A DNA stretch of 64,000 nucleotides from Actinoplanes sp. N902-109 (lineage in GTDB: Bacteria > Actinomycetota > Actinomycetes > Mycobacteriales > Micromonosporaceae): assembly GCF_000389965.1 (NCBI RefSeq), contig NC_021191.1, positions 249,501 to 313,500 on the forward strand, written 5' to 3'. Shown piece after piece: positions 1 to 8,718 of the stretch. The position numbers and the translations under genes were made by a program. How positions within the stretch are numbered: position 1 is the stretch's first letter; the number at the start of each line of letters is the position of its first letter. The notes under the pieces are model-generated. The model was not told the origin of the DNA. It did no database searches and saw only the letters and a program-made list of their open reading frames with translations.

Positions 1-547
1 GGTCGGTGTGTGCGACCACCGGAACGCCGGTGCGGTGGTGCACCTCGGCAATCGCGGCGACGGTGCGCCGGAGCGTGTCGTCGGGCTCGGCCTTCTCGCA
101 CGCGAACTTGACCAGCGCAGCCCGCACCGGGGTGCCCCCGATGCCGGTCCGGATGTCGCTCTCCATCAGATCGATCAACGGTTCGGGCATGTCGAGCACC
201 GCGCCGGGACCGCGGTAACGCACCACCTGAGGCAGGCCATCCAAGGCGTAGATCCCGGTCGCCGTCACGATGTTCACGGGCGTACGCTCGGCCACCGCCC
301 GGATCAGCTCCGGGTCGCGGCCCTGACCGAACACAGTCATGTCGATGACCGTACGTACCCCCTGGTGGTAGGCCTGGGTCAGTTCGGCTGCGGCGCGTTC
401 GACGCCGGGGCCAGGATCCCACGTCGCCGGGTAATTACGGTGGAACTCCGGATTCCACACGAAGAGGTGCTCATGGGTGAGCACGTCGCCCAGATCGTCG
501 GCGGCTACGTCACCGCGTGCGGTTGGCACGGTGGTCGCGGCGTTCAT
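1..547 (-). CDS. Phosphotriesterase-family metallohydrolase (3' end outside window)
   Basis: The first 182 codons of an amidohydrolase-superfamily protein. The N-terminus shows the HxH metal-binding pair in THEHLF, then VIDMT, the region of the carbamylated metal-bridging lysine (LVKFAC), and VVAHTD at the window edge, where the family has a metal-binding histidine. Members hydrolyse phosphotriesters, lactones or amides, so in a polyketide cluster a lactonase or ester-hydrolase role is possible, but the substrate cannot be read from this part. The ATG overlaps the stop of the upstream flavin oxidase by four bases (ATGA), so the two are translationally coupled and probably co-transcribed leftward. 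The C-terminal half, with the remaining metal ligands, is missing because the window ends. Confidence 0.85.
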   Translation of the reverse strand, partial: MNAATTVPTARGDVAADDLGDVLTHEHLFVWNPEFHRNYPATWDPGPGVERAAAELTQAYHQGVRTVIDMTVFGQGRDPELIRAVAERTPVNIVTATGIYALDGLPQVVRYRGPGAVLDMPEPLIDLMESDIRTGIGGTPVRAALVKFACEKAEPDDTLRRTVAAIAEVHHRTGVPVVAHTD

Positions 548-2112
548 GCCTGGTCCTCAGACTGTCCCGGCAGCTGCACGGACAGGGGGTGGCGGAACCT
601 GTCGGCCGGGTCATAGCGGGCCTTGATCTGTTGCAGCCGGGCGTAGTTGCCCTTGAAATACAGTGCGTGCCAGGGCACCCCGGAGGAATTCCAGACCGGA
701 TTCGCCAGATCGGTGTCCGGATAGTTGATGTACGAGCCGTCGGTGGCAGACGACGGCATCGGCACCCCGCCGGTGGCCGCGTGCAGGTCCCGATAGAAGT
801 GCCGCAGCCAGGTGAGATGCTGCTCGTCCGGGTCGGCGGCAGACCATGCGGTACCCACGTACGACTTGAGGATCGAGTCGCGCTGGGCGACCGCGGTGGC
901 TGCCGGATCCACGGCGTTGATCGCACCTCCGTAGGCGAGCAGGTTGATCGCGGCGCGTCCGGTGTATGCCGGGTCGGACAGGTACCGGTATGCGATCGCG
1001 ATCTGCTCCGCGTCGTAGGGGCGGCGCAGATAGGCACCTTTTCCCTTGTATCGGTTGAAGATCGGCGACATGGTCGTGTAGAGCTCGGCGTAAACCGCGT
1101 CCAGCCAGGGCAGCGACCGCACATCGCGGGTGTGGGGCACAGTCAGCCCGGCAGTCACCGCCGAGAGATAGCTGTCGAGCATCTGCTCGGCACCGTCTCC
1201 GTGGATCTCACACACGAGAGTCACCTGCCCGGCCGCCCGGCAGCTGAGCACCAGCGACGAATTGAGGTCTGCGAAGGGCGTGTCCACGCCGCTGTGCTCG
1301 GCGTGCCAGGCGCCGTAATTGGTGACGAGCCTGGTGAAGGCCGGCTCGGTCAGGGTTTCCCAGGGCCATCGCACCGTGGCGACGAGGCTCCGGGCGGCCG
1401 GACGCGGCAGGGCCCGCGACGGATCGGCGCCGGACGCATCCGGGGACCGGAACAGAAAGCGCGTGACCACCCCGAACGAGCCGCCGCCGGCGCCGGTGTG
1501 CGCCCACCACAGGTCGTGATGGGGGTCGTCGGTGTCGCGGGTCGCCACGACCCGGCGGACCCGGCCGGCGCCATCCGTGACGACGACCTCGACGCCGTAC
1601 AGATGGTCCACCACCAAGCCGTGCCGGCGACTGCGGGCACCGAAGCCACCGCCGAGCACGTATCCACCCACGCCTACGGTGGGGCACGTCCCGCCGGGCA
1701 CCGCTACGCCATGGCCCAGGAACAACTCGCGGTAGACGTCGCGTAACAGGGCGCCGCCGCCAACGCTGAAGGCGCGGTGCACGGGGTCCCAGGTGACCTG
1801 GCGCAACCGTGACAGGTCGATGAGCGCCGCGACGTCGGCATTGTCGACCAGAGCTTCGATGCAGTGCCCACCGCTGCGTACGGCTATGCGCTGGCCGTCC
1901 GCCAGCGCAGCAGCGACCGCCCGGCGCACCTGCTCGGTGCCGGCCGGGGTGTACACGACTGCGGGCTTGGTGGTCAGCCGCCGGTTGATACCGCGGCCGA
2001 CGAGGAATGCATAGCGGGGATCATCGGGGCCGACGGCGAACGCGGCCGCCGCGCCGGTTCGGCTGCGCGGCCGGGCTGGAGCGGCGTCGGCGTACGGGAG
2101 CGGATTGGCCAT
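544..2112 (-). CDS. FAD-linked oxidoreductase, berberine-bridge-enzyme type, bicovalent flavin
   Basis: A 522-residue oxidase of the PCMH/BBE family. The FAD domain carries SGGHC with His83, the usual 8-alpha-histidyl flavin attachment, and GTCPTVGVGG with Cys143, the usual 6-S-cysteinyl attachment, so both covalent links can form. The C-terminus has the BBE substrate-domain ending with an N-Y-x-R-L-Q-Q-I-K motif and DPADRFRHP. These enzymes oxidise alcohols, hemiacetals or C-C/C-N bonds with O2 and often act as late tailoring enzymes in actinomycete polyketide pathways. The start at 2112 was chosen because AAAGG lies just upstream and it gives the normal family length; the longer in-frame extension has atypical composition. 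It overlaps the phosphotriesterase-like gene by 4 nt. The 83 nt between it and the regulator gene hold nothing obvious. Confidence 0.88.
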   Translation of the reverse strand: MANPLPYADAAPARPRSRTGAAAAFAVGPDDPRYAFLVGRGINRRLTTKPAVVYTPAGTEQVRRAVAAALADGQRIAVRSGGHCIEALVDNADVAALIDLSRLRQVTWDPVHRAFSVGGGALLRDVYRELFLGHGVAVPGGTCPTVGVGGYVLGGGFGARSRRHGLVVDHLYGVEVVVTDGAGRVRRVVATRDTDDPHHDLWWAHTGAGGGSFGVVTRFLFRSPDASGADPSRALPRPAARSLVATVRWPWETLTEPAFTRLVTNYGAWHAEHSGVDTPFADLNSSLVLSCRAAGQVTLVCEIHGDGAEQMLDSYLSAVTAGLTVPHTRDVRSLPWLDAVYAELYTTMSPIFNRYKGKGAYLRRPYDAEQIAIAYRYLSDPAYTGRAAINLLAYGGAINAVDPAATAVAQRDSILKSYVGTAWSAADPDEQHLTWLRHFYRDLHAATGGVPMPSSATDGSYINYPDTDLANPVWNSSGVPWHALYFKGNYARLQQIKARYDPADRFRHPLSVQLPGQSEDQA

Positions 2113-2195
2113 CAGGTGCCTTTCGATCGGGCTGCCGCCCCACCGTGCCAGCGCCTGCCAGAGTGCGCCCAGAACCCGAGCAAAGCCGAACGTTC

Positions 2196-3026
2196 TCAGG
2201 TGTCGTGCACGAGCTCCTGCAACCGGGCGGCCAGTTCCGAACCGGGCTCGGCCAGGTAGGAGACCAGCGTCTTGCCCTCCCCTGCGACGTGCATCTTCAC
2301 GTACTCGAGCTCGACCTCGCCGAGCTTGGGATGTCGCACCACCCGTGGCTTCGGTACGAACGGCGCGAGTTCCCCCAGCCGCCACAAACGGTGAAAGTCC
2401 GCGCTGGTGGAATCCAGGGTCGCAATGAGTGCAGCAACGTCTGGCTCGGACAACCCTTCGCCCACTTGGGTGCGGAACAGAGCCAATGTTTGCGACGCCT
2501 CGATTTCCCAGTTCTCCGCCATGGCGCGGACATCGGGAGAATGAAATGTGAGCCAGAGCACATTTCTATGCTCGGGCGAAAGCCGGTCCAGATCGCCGTA
2601 GAGCAACGTGCACCCGCGGTTCCAGGCAACGATGTCAAACCGGCGGTTGACGATAAAAGCCGGGTTCGGATCCAGGTTGGCCAGCAGCAACTCGTGCTGC
2701 GGCAACACCTTGAGATCGTCCGGCTTCGCCGCGTCGTCCGGCGGCACCTCACCCGCCAACCGGAACAGGTGGTCGCGTTCCACGTCGCCGAGCCCCAGCG
2801 CGCGGGCCAGGCTGCCCAGCACCTGCCGGGACACCCGGATGTCGCGGCCCTGCTCGAGCCACGTGTACCAGGTGACACTCACGCCGGCCAGGGTGGCGAC
2901 CTCCTCGCGGCGTAGGCCTGGCGTTCGCCGGCGTCCCGAGTGCAGGCCCACGTCCTCGGGCTTGCGTCGGTCGCGCCTGCTACGGATGAACTGAGCGAGC
3001 TCTTGGCGCCGCTCTGCAGTGGCCAC
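2196..3026 (-). CDS. XRE/MmyB-family transcriptional regulator
   Basis: A 276-residue regulator. Residues about 12-80 form an XRE helix-turn-helix (GLRREEVATLAGVSVTWYTW with LEQGRDIRVS after it), and residues about 100-260 match the MmyB-type ligand-binding domain (NPAFIVNRRFDIVAWN, then HRLW and VRHPKLGEVEL). MmyB-type regulators often sit inside or beside antibiotic clusters in Streptomyces and relatives. The GTG start at 3026 is supported by AGGAGG five bases upstream. The gene is divergent from the AfsA-like operon, and the 198-bp space between them contains a 17-bp direct repeat that could be its operator. It is the only obvious cluster-situated regulator of region A. The ligand is unknown. 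Confidence 0.88.
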   Translation of the reverse strand: MATAERRQELAQFIRSRRDRRKPEDVGLHSGRRRTPGLRREEVATLAGVSVTWYTWLEQGRDIRVSRQVLGSLARALGLGDVERDHLFRLAGEVPPDDAAKPDDLKVLPQHELLLANLDPNPAFIVNRRFDIVAWNRGCTLLYGDLDRLSPEHRNVLWLTFHSPDVRAMAENWEIEASQTLALFRTQVGEGLSEPDVAALIATLDSTSADFHRLWRLGELAPFVPKPRVVRHPKLGEVELEYVKMHVAGEGKTLVSYLAEPGSELAARLQELVHDT

Positions 3027-3115
3027 ACAAACCTCCTGAAAAGTCGACGTCCGCGGCGCAACCATTCCGGGACGACCGGTCCAGACTAAACCGGCGCGGC
3101 GGCCTGGATGATCCC

Positions 3116-3178
3116 GATCGGTCCATGATGTGTGACGGTGCCATAACGCTGCGGTGACGGTGATCCGTCCATGGTGTG
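3116..3178. promoter_or_regulatory. 17-bp direct repeat in a divergent promoter region
   Basis: Two copies of a 17-mer, GATCGGTCCATGATGTG at 3116-3132 and GATCCGTCCATGGTGTG at 3162-3178, match at 15 of 17 positions with 46 bp from start to start. They lie between the XRE/MmyB regulator and the AfsA-like operon, upstream of the ribosome-binding site GGGAGGA at 3213-3219. Position and repeat structure suggest a tandem operator for the adjacent regulator. No -35/-10 pair could be assigned with confidence. Confidence 0.5.
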
Positions 3179-3224
3179 CCCTGCTCCGGTCGGCGACTGC
3201 CGACCGCGCTGTGGGAGGACCATC

Positions 3225-4238
3225 ATGTCGGTAACTCATCTGTCCGAGGCCGCGCCGTCGCCGCCGGTGCTGCAACCAGCGTTCGTGCGGACCGTGGACC
3301 GGCGGCTTGTGCACCGGCGCGCCGTGCACGAGGTCTTCCTCACCGGCGGCATACGCGAGGACGAGCGCAATTCCATCGCGTACGCGCAACTGCCGATTGC
3401 CCACCCGTACTACCTCGACACCGCACCCGGCCCAGCCAGGTACGACGCGCTGCTGCTCACCGAGTGCGCCCGCCAGGCCTGCACATATGTCGCCCATACC
3501 CAGTACGACGTCCCGGCGGACTGGGTGTTGCTGGCGGCAGTCACCGAGATCGAGCTGACGGATCCGGGCGCGTTGCGGGTCGGACGGGAACCCGCCGAGC
3601 TCACCATGCGAATGCACTCGACGCCCACCCGCCGAGCCGGCTCGCTGCGGGTGATGGACACCGACATCCGGCTGGAGATCAACGGGACTCATGCCGGGTT
3701 CGTGCACGGCTCCGGCCGGTACCTGACGGCCGATGAGTACCGCCTGCTGCGCGCGGGTGACGGAGAGGGGCCGCGGTCGACGTCGATGGCGCTGACGCGG
3801 GCCGGAAACTCCGTTCCCGTTCCAGCGCGCCTGGTGGGCCGTCGCGACGCGGGCAACGTCGTGCTCGCCGATGGTCGTCAGGTGGACGGTGGCGCTACCG
3901 CCCGGCTCGACGTACCCGGCGACCATCCGTCAATTTTCGACCATGCGCTCGACCACTATCCCGCCATGGTGCTGTTGGACGGCGCCGTCCGTATGACAGC
4001 GCTCTCGTATGCCCTGAGCACCGGCAGTTCTGATCCCGACATAGCCATCTCCCGGCTGGCCGCCGAGTTCGATCGGTTCGCCGAGCTCGATGCCCCGGTG
4101 GAGCTGACCGCACGACTCGATCGTGTCGTCGGCAACCGGTTGGATGCCGTCGTCGCGGTCAGCCAGCAGGGGCAGCTGTTGTGCGAGGTGGCCGTCTCAG
4201 CGCTGGTCACCGAGACCCCGGCCGGTGAGCACCGGTGA
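3225..4238 (+). CDS. AfsA-family double hot-dog protein
   Basis: A 337-residue protein with two AfsA repeats, roughly residues 20-160 and 205-330. The first carries the typical VHRRAVHEVFLT segment and the second repeats a hot-dog pattern around PSIFDHALDHYPAMVLLDG. Genuine AfsA/ScbA proteins condense a beta-ketoacyl chain with dihydroxyacetone phosphate on the way to gamma-butyrolactone signals; the same double hot-dog fold is also used by dehydratase-like enzymes in reducing type II pathways. Because it is the first gene of a biosynthetic operon with ACP, KS and KR, and no butyrolactone receptor gene is seen nearby, a biosynthetic role is as likely as a signalling one. The ATG at 3225 is preceded by GGGAGGA. 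It overlaps the HAD gene by 4 nt. Confidence 0.82.
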   Translation: MSVTHLSEAAPSPPVLQPAFVRTVDRRLVHRRAVHEVFLTGGIREDERNSIAYAQLPIAHPYYLDTAPGPARYDALLLTECARQACTYVAHTQYDVPADWVLLAAVTEIELTDPGALRVGREPAELTMRMHSTPTRRAGSLRVMDTDIRLEINGTHAGFVHGSGRYLTADEYRLLRAGDGEGPRSTSMALTRAGNSVPVPARLVGRRDAGNVVLADGRQVDGGATARLDVPGDHPSIFDHALDHYPAMVLLDGAVRMTALSYALSTGSSDPDIAISRLAAEFDRFAELDAPVELTARLDRVVGNRLDAVVAVSQQGQLLCEVAVSALVTETPAGEHR

Positions 4239-4918
4239 GCGACGCCGGCGTACGAGCGGTATGGACCGACTTCGGCGGGGTGTGCACCGAGCCGGTGGCC
4301 GAGACGATGAAGGTGTTCAGCGCTCGCGTGGGTGTTGCCGTCCCTGCCCTGCAGGCCGCAATGCTGACGGTGGCCCGCGAGCACCGGGTCACCGATCCAT
4401 TGGCGCCGCTCGACACCCCACTGATCGGCGAGCTGGACTGGGCGCGCGCGGTCGAGCGAGTGCTCGCTCGCGACTTCGATCTGCACGTCCGGCTCGGCGA
4501 CCCCGGCGAGGCGTGGTTCGCGGACCGGCCGGCCAACACCGCATGGATCGGCTTCCTGCGGCGACTGCGCGCCAGCGGCCTGTTCGTCGGCATGTTGTCC
4601 AACATGGTGCCGACCTGGGAGCGGCACTGGCGCGCGATGGTCGCGCACCAGCTGACCTTCGACGCAACGGTGATGTCGTACCAGGTCGGTTTTCGCAAGC
4701 CGGCGCATCAGATCTTCACGCACGCCGCCGCGGTCGCTGGCGTGCCCGCGCATGCCTGTGTCCTCATCGACGACCTTCCCGCCAACTGCGCGGGTGCGCA
4801 GGCCGCGGGGTGGTCCGCCATCCACTTCACCGACACCGGTACCGCGGTCGAGCATCTCACCGCCCTGATCGACAAGTCCGGCGTCGCAGCCGCCGCCGGG
4901 GACTGGAGCACACCATGA
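4235..4918 (+). CDS. HAD-superfamily hydrolase, subfamily IA-like
   Basis: A 227-residue HAD protein. Motif I is DFGGV with nucleophile Asp12 and glycine where many HAD phosphatases have the general-acid aspartate; motif II is LSN, motif III the lysine in FRKP, and motif IV IDD followed by LPAN. This pattern is common in HAD-IA proteins and in the N-terminal domain of soluble epoxide hydrolases. In butyrolactone pathways a phosphatase removes the phosphate after the AfsA step, so its coupling to the AfsA-like gene is notable, but it could equally be a cluster housekeeping phosphatase. It starts with GTG overlapping the AfsA-like stop and ends overlapping the ACP start, 4 nt each. It lacks the FkbH motifs of glyceryl-ACP-forming HAD proteins. 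Confidence 0.82.
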   Translation: MSDAGVRAVWTDFGGVCTEPVAETMKVFSARVGVAVPALQAAMLTVAREHRVTDPLAPLDTPLIGELDWARAVERVLARDFDLHVRLGDPGEAWFADRPANTAWIGFLRRLRASGLFVGMLSNMVPTWERHWRAMVAHQLTFDATVMSYQVGFRKPAHQIFTHAAAVAGVPAHACVLIDDLPANCAGAQAAGWSAIHFTDTGTAVEHLTALIDKSGVAAAAGDWSTP

Positions 4919-5181
4919 GCCAAGACATCGACAAGGTCCAGCAGTTCGTTGCCGAGACCCTCCAGACGCGGTTCGACATCGGGCCGGACGACCTTACCCC
5001 GGGCAGCACCCTGCGCGATCTCAAGATTGATTCTCTGGGCGGCGTGGAACTCAGCCTGGTCCTCAAGAAGCAGTACGGTGTGCAGTTCGTCGCCGGTGAG
5101 ATCAGCGTGGACTTCACCACGGCGGACATCGCCGAGCTGGTCCGGCAGAAGCTTCCCGAGCCGCAGGACGCCGTCTCGTGA
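4915..5181 (+). CDS. Discrete acyl carrier protein
   Basis: An 88-residue free-standing ACP. The phosphopantetheine site is Ser40 in KIDSLGG, with the expected helix II continuing as VELSLVLKKQYGV. It would carry acyl intermediates for the free KS (next gene), the free KR and the free AT of this operon. It overlaps both neighbours by 4 nt. The DSLGG sequence departs from the commoner DSLD/DSLA of fatty-acid ACPs, which fits a dedicated secondary-metabolite ACP. It could also present substrates to the AT-less KS encoded at 16805. Confidence 0.9.
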   Translation: MSQDIDKVQQFVAETLQTRFDIGPDDLTPGSTLRDLKIDSLGGVELSLVLKKQYGVQFVAGEISVDFTTADIAELVRQKLPEPQDAVS

Positions 5182-6392
5182 CCGAAGTCGTCGTAACCGG
5201 CTATGGCACCGTCTCAGCCGCCGGTATTGGCGTCCCGGTGAACTGGGACCGGGTCTGTGCCGGCGCGCCCACCGCAGCCCGTGACCCGGAGCTGACCGGG
5301 ATCCCGGTCAACATCACCTGCCGGGTGCCGGGCTTCGATGCCGAGGCGCTGCTGGGCCGGCCGGAGGCGCGCCGAACCGACCGCACCACCCAGTTCGGCC
5401 TCGTCGCCGCACGGGAAGCCATCGCGGACGCGGGCCTGGAGCCACATGCCTGGGACGGCGCGCGGGTCGGCATCGTCATGGGCACGTCCACGGGAGCGGC
5501 CGGTACCTACGACCGCGAGTACGTGCGCTACTTCGAGGAGGGCCCGGAGTGGGTTTCCCCCACGTTCGGTGTCACCGCGCCGATGAACCTGCTTGCTGGT
5601 TACCTCGCGTCGGCGTTCGGCGCGTACGGGCCGAACCTCGTGGTGACAACTGCGTGCGCGGCCGGTCCGACGGCCATCGGAACCGCTCGTCAGCTGCTGG
5701 TCGCCGACATGTGCGACATCGTGCTGGCCGGCGGGGCGGAAGCCCCGCTCACCGGACTGTTGGTGAGCAGCCTCGGGCAGATGGGAGCGATGTCGCGGCG
5801 GCTGGCTGACCCGGCGGGGGCCAGCCGGCCCTTCGACGCCGCACGCGACGGCATGGTGCCGGCCGAGGGCGCCGCCGTACTGGTTATGGAGCGTTCGGCT
5901 GATGCCCGGGCACGCGGAGTCCAGCCGCACGGCGTGGTGGCCGGGTACGGCGCCTCTGCCGACGGCTATCACATGTCGGCACCCGATCCGGAGGGGCGCG
6001 GAGCGGAGCGGGCGATCCGCATGGCGCTGCGCGATGCGGGACTGTCAGCCGCCGACATCGGCCACGTCAACGCCCATGGCTCGTCGACGCCGCTGAACGA
6101 CGTCACCGAGAGCCGGACCATCGCGCGGGTGTATGACGACCCCGTGGTGACCTCGACCAAGGGTGTCCTCGGCCACGCCCTGGGTGCGGCCGGTGCTCTC
6201 GAGGCCGTGCACACCCTGCTCGCCCTGGAGACCGGCATGATCCCACCCACCGCCAACCTCGAGCAGGTGGACGAGCAGATCACCGTGGATGTGGTGGCCG
6301 GTGAGCCCCGCAAACACACCTTCGAGGCCGCGGCCACTCACTCGTTCGGCTTCGGCGGGCAGAACGCGGTCGTGGTCTTCCGCCGGCCCTGA
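5178..6392 (+). CDS. Free-standing ketosynthase, FabF-like
   Basis: A 404-residue beta-ketoacyl-ACP synthase with the complete Cys-His-His set: Cys160 in TTACAAG, His in NAHGSSTPLND, the lysine in TSTKGVLGH and its following histidine. No chain-length-factor partner follows, so this is a KAS II-type enzyme rather than a type II minimal-PKS heterodimer. The immediate ACP (upstream, 4-nt overlap) and KR (downstream, 25 nt) suggest that the three form a small dissociated elongation set. It starts with GTG. It may prime or extend the chain that the type I module at 10597 continues; the order of action cannot be decided from sequence. Confidence 0.9.
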   Translation: MTEVVVTGYGTVSAAGIGVPVNWDRVCAGAPTAARDPELTGIPVNITCRVPGFDAEALLGRPEARRTDRTTQFGLVAAREAIADAGLEPHAWDGARVGIVMGTSTGAAGTYDREYVRYFEEGPEWVSPTFGVTAPMNLLAGYLASAFGAYGPNLVVTTACAAGPTAIGTARQLLVADMCDIVLAGGAEAPLTGLLVSSLGQMGAMSRRLADPAGASRPFDAARDGMVPAEGAAVLVMERSADARARGVQPHGVVAGYGASADGYHMSAPDPEGRGAERAIRMALRDAGLSAADIGHVNAHGSSTPLNDVTESRTIARVYDDPVVTSTKGVLGHALGAAGALEAVHTLLALETGMIPPTANLEQVDEQITVDVVAGEPRKHTFEAAATHSFGFGGQNAVVVFRRP

Positions 6393-6417
6393 CTACCGAA
6401 GCGGGAGCTGGCAGCAG

Positions 6418-7122
6418 ATGAACCGATCCGTTCTTGTCACCGGTGGCAACCGAGGCATAGGTCAGGCCGTTGCCAGAGCATTCCACGCCGCGGGCGACCG
6501 GGTGGCGGTGACCTACCGCGACGCGGTTCCGGACGGCCCCGCCCTCGCCGTGCCCTGCGACGTCACGGACACCGCCAGCGTGGACAAGGCGTTCACGCTG
6601 GCGGAGGAGCGGCACGGCCCGATCGAGGTGCTGGTCGCAAACGCGGGCGTCACTCGCGACCGGCTCGTCGCGCTCATGGACGACGACGACTTCTCCACGG
6701 TCGTCGACACCAATCTCACCGGAGCGTTCCGCTGCGCCCGGCGAGCGTTGCCGGGCATGGTCGAGATGCGCCGCGGGCGACTCATCTTCATCTCGTCGGC
6801 GGTCGCGGCCATCGGCGGCGCCGGGCAGGCGAACTACACCGCCGCCAAGGCCGGGCTGACCGGCTTCGCCAGGTCACTGGCGTGGGAACTGGGCAGCCGC
6901 GCCATCACGGCAAACGTGGTGGCGCCGGGGCTGATCGAGACTCGGATGAGTACGTCGTTACCGCGGGAGCGGACCGACGGGGTGCTGCGGTCGTGCCCGC
7001 TCGGCCGACCCGGTACAGCCGCCGAGGTGGCGGCGGCGGTGCTGTTTCTGGCCGCTCCGGACGCCGGCTACATCACCGGTGCCGTGCTGCCCGTCGCCGG
7101 CGGATTCGCCATGGGCACCTGA
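6418..7122 (+). CDS. 3-oxoacyl-ACP reductase (FabG-type SDR)
   Basis: A 234-residue short-chain dehydrogenase. The N-terminal TGGNRGIG binds NADPH, NAG is in the beta-4 position (VANAGVT), and the catalytic Ser-Tyr-Lys is seen in ISSAVAAIGG followed by NYTAAKAG. The C-terminal PVAGGFAMG is typical of FabG, and residues after the Tyr-Lys pair keep the APGLIET loop. It probably reduces the beta-ketoacyl-ACP made by the preceding KS. The ATG at 6418 follows GGGAG with a rather long spacing; the longer in-frame reading upstream overlaps the KS gene and is not family-like. Confidence 0.9.
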   Translation: MNRSVLVTGGNRGIGQAVARAFHAAGDRVAVTYRDAVPDGPALAVPCDVTDTASVDKAFTLAEERHGPIEVLVANAGVTRDRLVALMDDDDFSTVVDTNLTGAFRCARRALPGMVEMRRGRLIFISSAVAAIGGAGQANYTAAKAGLTGFARSLAWELGSRAITANVVAPGLIETRMSTSLPRERTDGVLRSCPLGRPGTAAEVAAAVLFLAAPDAGYITGAVLPVAGGFAMGT

Positions 7123-7152
7123 CCACACCCACCGCTACGTTCGAGGTGACCA

Positions 7153-8718
7153 GTGACAGAACAAACAGACGTCCTCGTCGTCGGGGCCGGCCCCACCGGC
7201 TTGACCCTGGCTGCCGGTCTGCTGCGCCGCGGGGTACGGGTGCGGCTGCTGGACCGTGCCGATCACGCCAGCCCGCACTCCAAGGCGATCACCCTGTGGC
7301 CGGTGACCCTGGAGACGTTCGAACGGCTCGGCGTCGGCCAGAGGGTGTACGACCAGGCGGTAAAGATCAACGCCACGAACTACTACTCCGGTGATCGGCT
7401 GGTCGGGCGCGTCGCTATGCGGCCGATGAGCGGTACCCGCTTCCCCCGTCCACTTTCCTTGCCGCAGACCACCACCGAGCAGATCCTGCGCCAAGCCGTC
7501 ACGAGGCTCGGCGGGCGGATCGAGTTCGGCCGCGCTGTCACGGCCTTCGAACAGCAGGACGGAGGCGTGCGGGTACATCTGGATGACGGCGGTTCGATCG
7601 ATGCCGGCTGGCTCATCGGCTGCGACGGCGCGCACAGTACCGTCCGGGCTGCCGCAGGCATCGAGTTCATCGGTAGCACGTACCCACAGACCTTCATGCT
7701 GGTCGACGGCGAGTTCGACACCGATTACGCACACGACGAGTCGTACTACGTCATGGGCCGGTCCGGGGTGATGGTCGTAGCCGGCCTGCCCGGCGGGCTG
7801 TACCGGTTCTTCGTCAGCGTGGCGGCCGATCGGGCTGACGGCGATCCCGCGTCCACGGTCCCTCAGCTGATCGATGAGATCTCGCCGCGGCGAGCCCGGC
7901 TGGTCCGCGTCGCAGGCGCGGGCACTTTCCAGGTCCACCGCAAGCTCGCCGCGACTTTCCTGAGCGGTCGGGTGTTGCTCGCCGGCGACGCGGCGCACAT
8001 ACACAGCCCGGCCGGCGGTCTCGGGCTCAACACCGGTGTCCAGGATGCCGGCGCGCTCGCCTGGCGCCTGGCCGCGGTTGTGCGCGGTGAGCTGCCGGAG
8101 ACGGAGCTCGATCTGTGGGATCGAGAACGCCGCTTCGTCGGGGCGCGGGTGGTCGCGGAAGCCGATCAGCAGACGCGCATGTGGATGCTTCGGGGCTGGC
8201 GCCGCGTGCTGCGCGACGCCGGCATCGCCCTTGGCCTCCGGACCGGCCTGCTCGAACGCATACTGCCTCGTCGGATGGCCCAGCTGGACCTCACCCTGCC
8301 CGGGGCTGGGCAGGGCACCCGGCGACTACCCGCCGGGCGGCGGGTGCCGGACCTGGTGCTGGAGTCCGGAGCGGGCCTGCACGACCTGCTTGCGGCCGGC
8401 GACCACGTGCTGCTCACCTTCGACCACAAAACCCTGACTGCCGTGCCGGCCACGGCCGAGAAGCTGCACCGGCTCCTCGTCGTGCTCGTCAGCCCGGCAA
8501 CCGACGGGGATCTGCCGGATGTCCTGCATGTTGCTGACCCGCACCGGCGGATCCGCCGGGCTCTCGGCGTGTCCCGCGGCACGGTGTGTTTGATCCGGCC
8601 CGACGGCGTCCTCGCCGGGACAGCACGAGCCGACGGCTTGACCACCTTACTGACCGCCGTACCCACCCGAACCGGCGAACCGGCACCGCTCCCTCTCGTG
8701 GAAGGGCACAACAAGTGA
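7153..8718 (+). CDS. FAD-dependent monooxygenase, class A hydroxylase
   Basis: A 521-residue flavoprotein hydroxylase: N-terminal VVGAGPTGLTLA for FAD ADP binding, the DG motif GCDGAHSTVR, and the GD motif LAGDAAHIHSP followed by a GGLGLNTGVQDAGALAW loop. The C-terminal 130 residues form the usual thioredoxin-like tail of the phenol/polyketide hydroxylase subgroup. Such enzymes use NAD(P)H and O2 to hydroxylate aromatic or enolic substrates, so an aromatic or enol-containing intermediate is expected somewhere in the pathway. It starts with GTG preceded by GAGGTG and overlaps the aldo/keto reductase by 4 nt. Confidence 0.88.
   Translation: MTEQTDVLVVGAGPTGLTLAAGLLRRGVRVRLLDRADHASPHSKAITLWPVTLETFERLGVGQRVYDQAVKINATNYYSGDRLVGRVAMRPMSGTRFPRPLSLPQTTTEQILRQAVTRLGGRIEFGRAVTAFEQQDGGVRVHLDDGGSIDAGWLIGCDGAHSTVRAAAGIEFIGSTYPQTFMLVDGEFDTDYAHDESYYVMGRSGVMVVAGLPGGLYRFFVSVAADRADGDPASTVPQLIDEISPRRARLVRVAGAGTFQVHRKLAATFLSGRVLLAGDAAHIHSPAGGLGLNTGVQDAGALAWRLAAVVRGELPETELDLWDRERRFVGARVVAEADQQTRMWMLRGWRRVLRDAGIALGLRTGLLERILPRRMAQLDLTLPGAGQGTRRLPAGRRVPDLVLESGAGLHDLLAAGDHVLLTFDHKTLTAVPATAEKLHRLLVVLVSPATDGDLPDVLHVADPHRRIRRALGVSRGTVCLIRPDGVLAGTARADGLTTLLTAVPTRTGEPAPLPLVEGHNK

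Noticed and set aside
3225..4238. Firm call as gamma-butyrolactone synthase
   Set aside because: No receptor-regulator gene is in view and the gene heads a biosynthetic operon, so only the family was stated.
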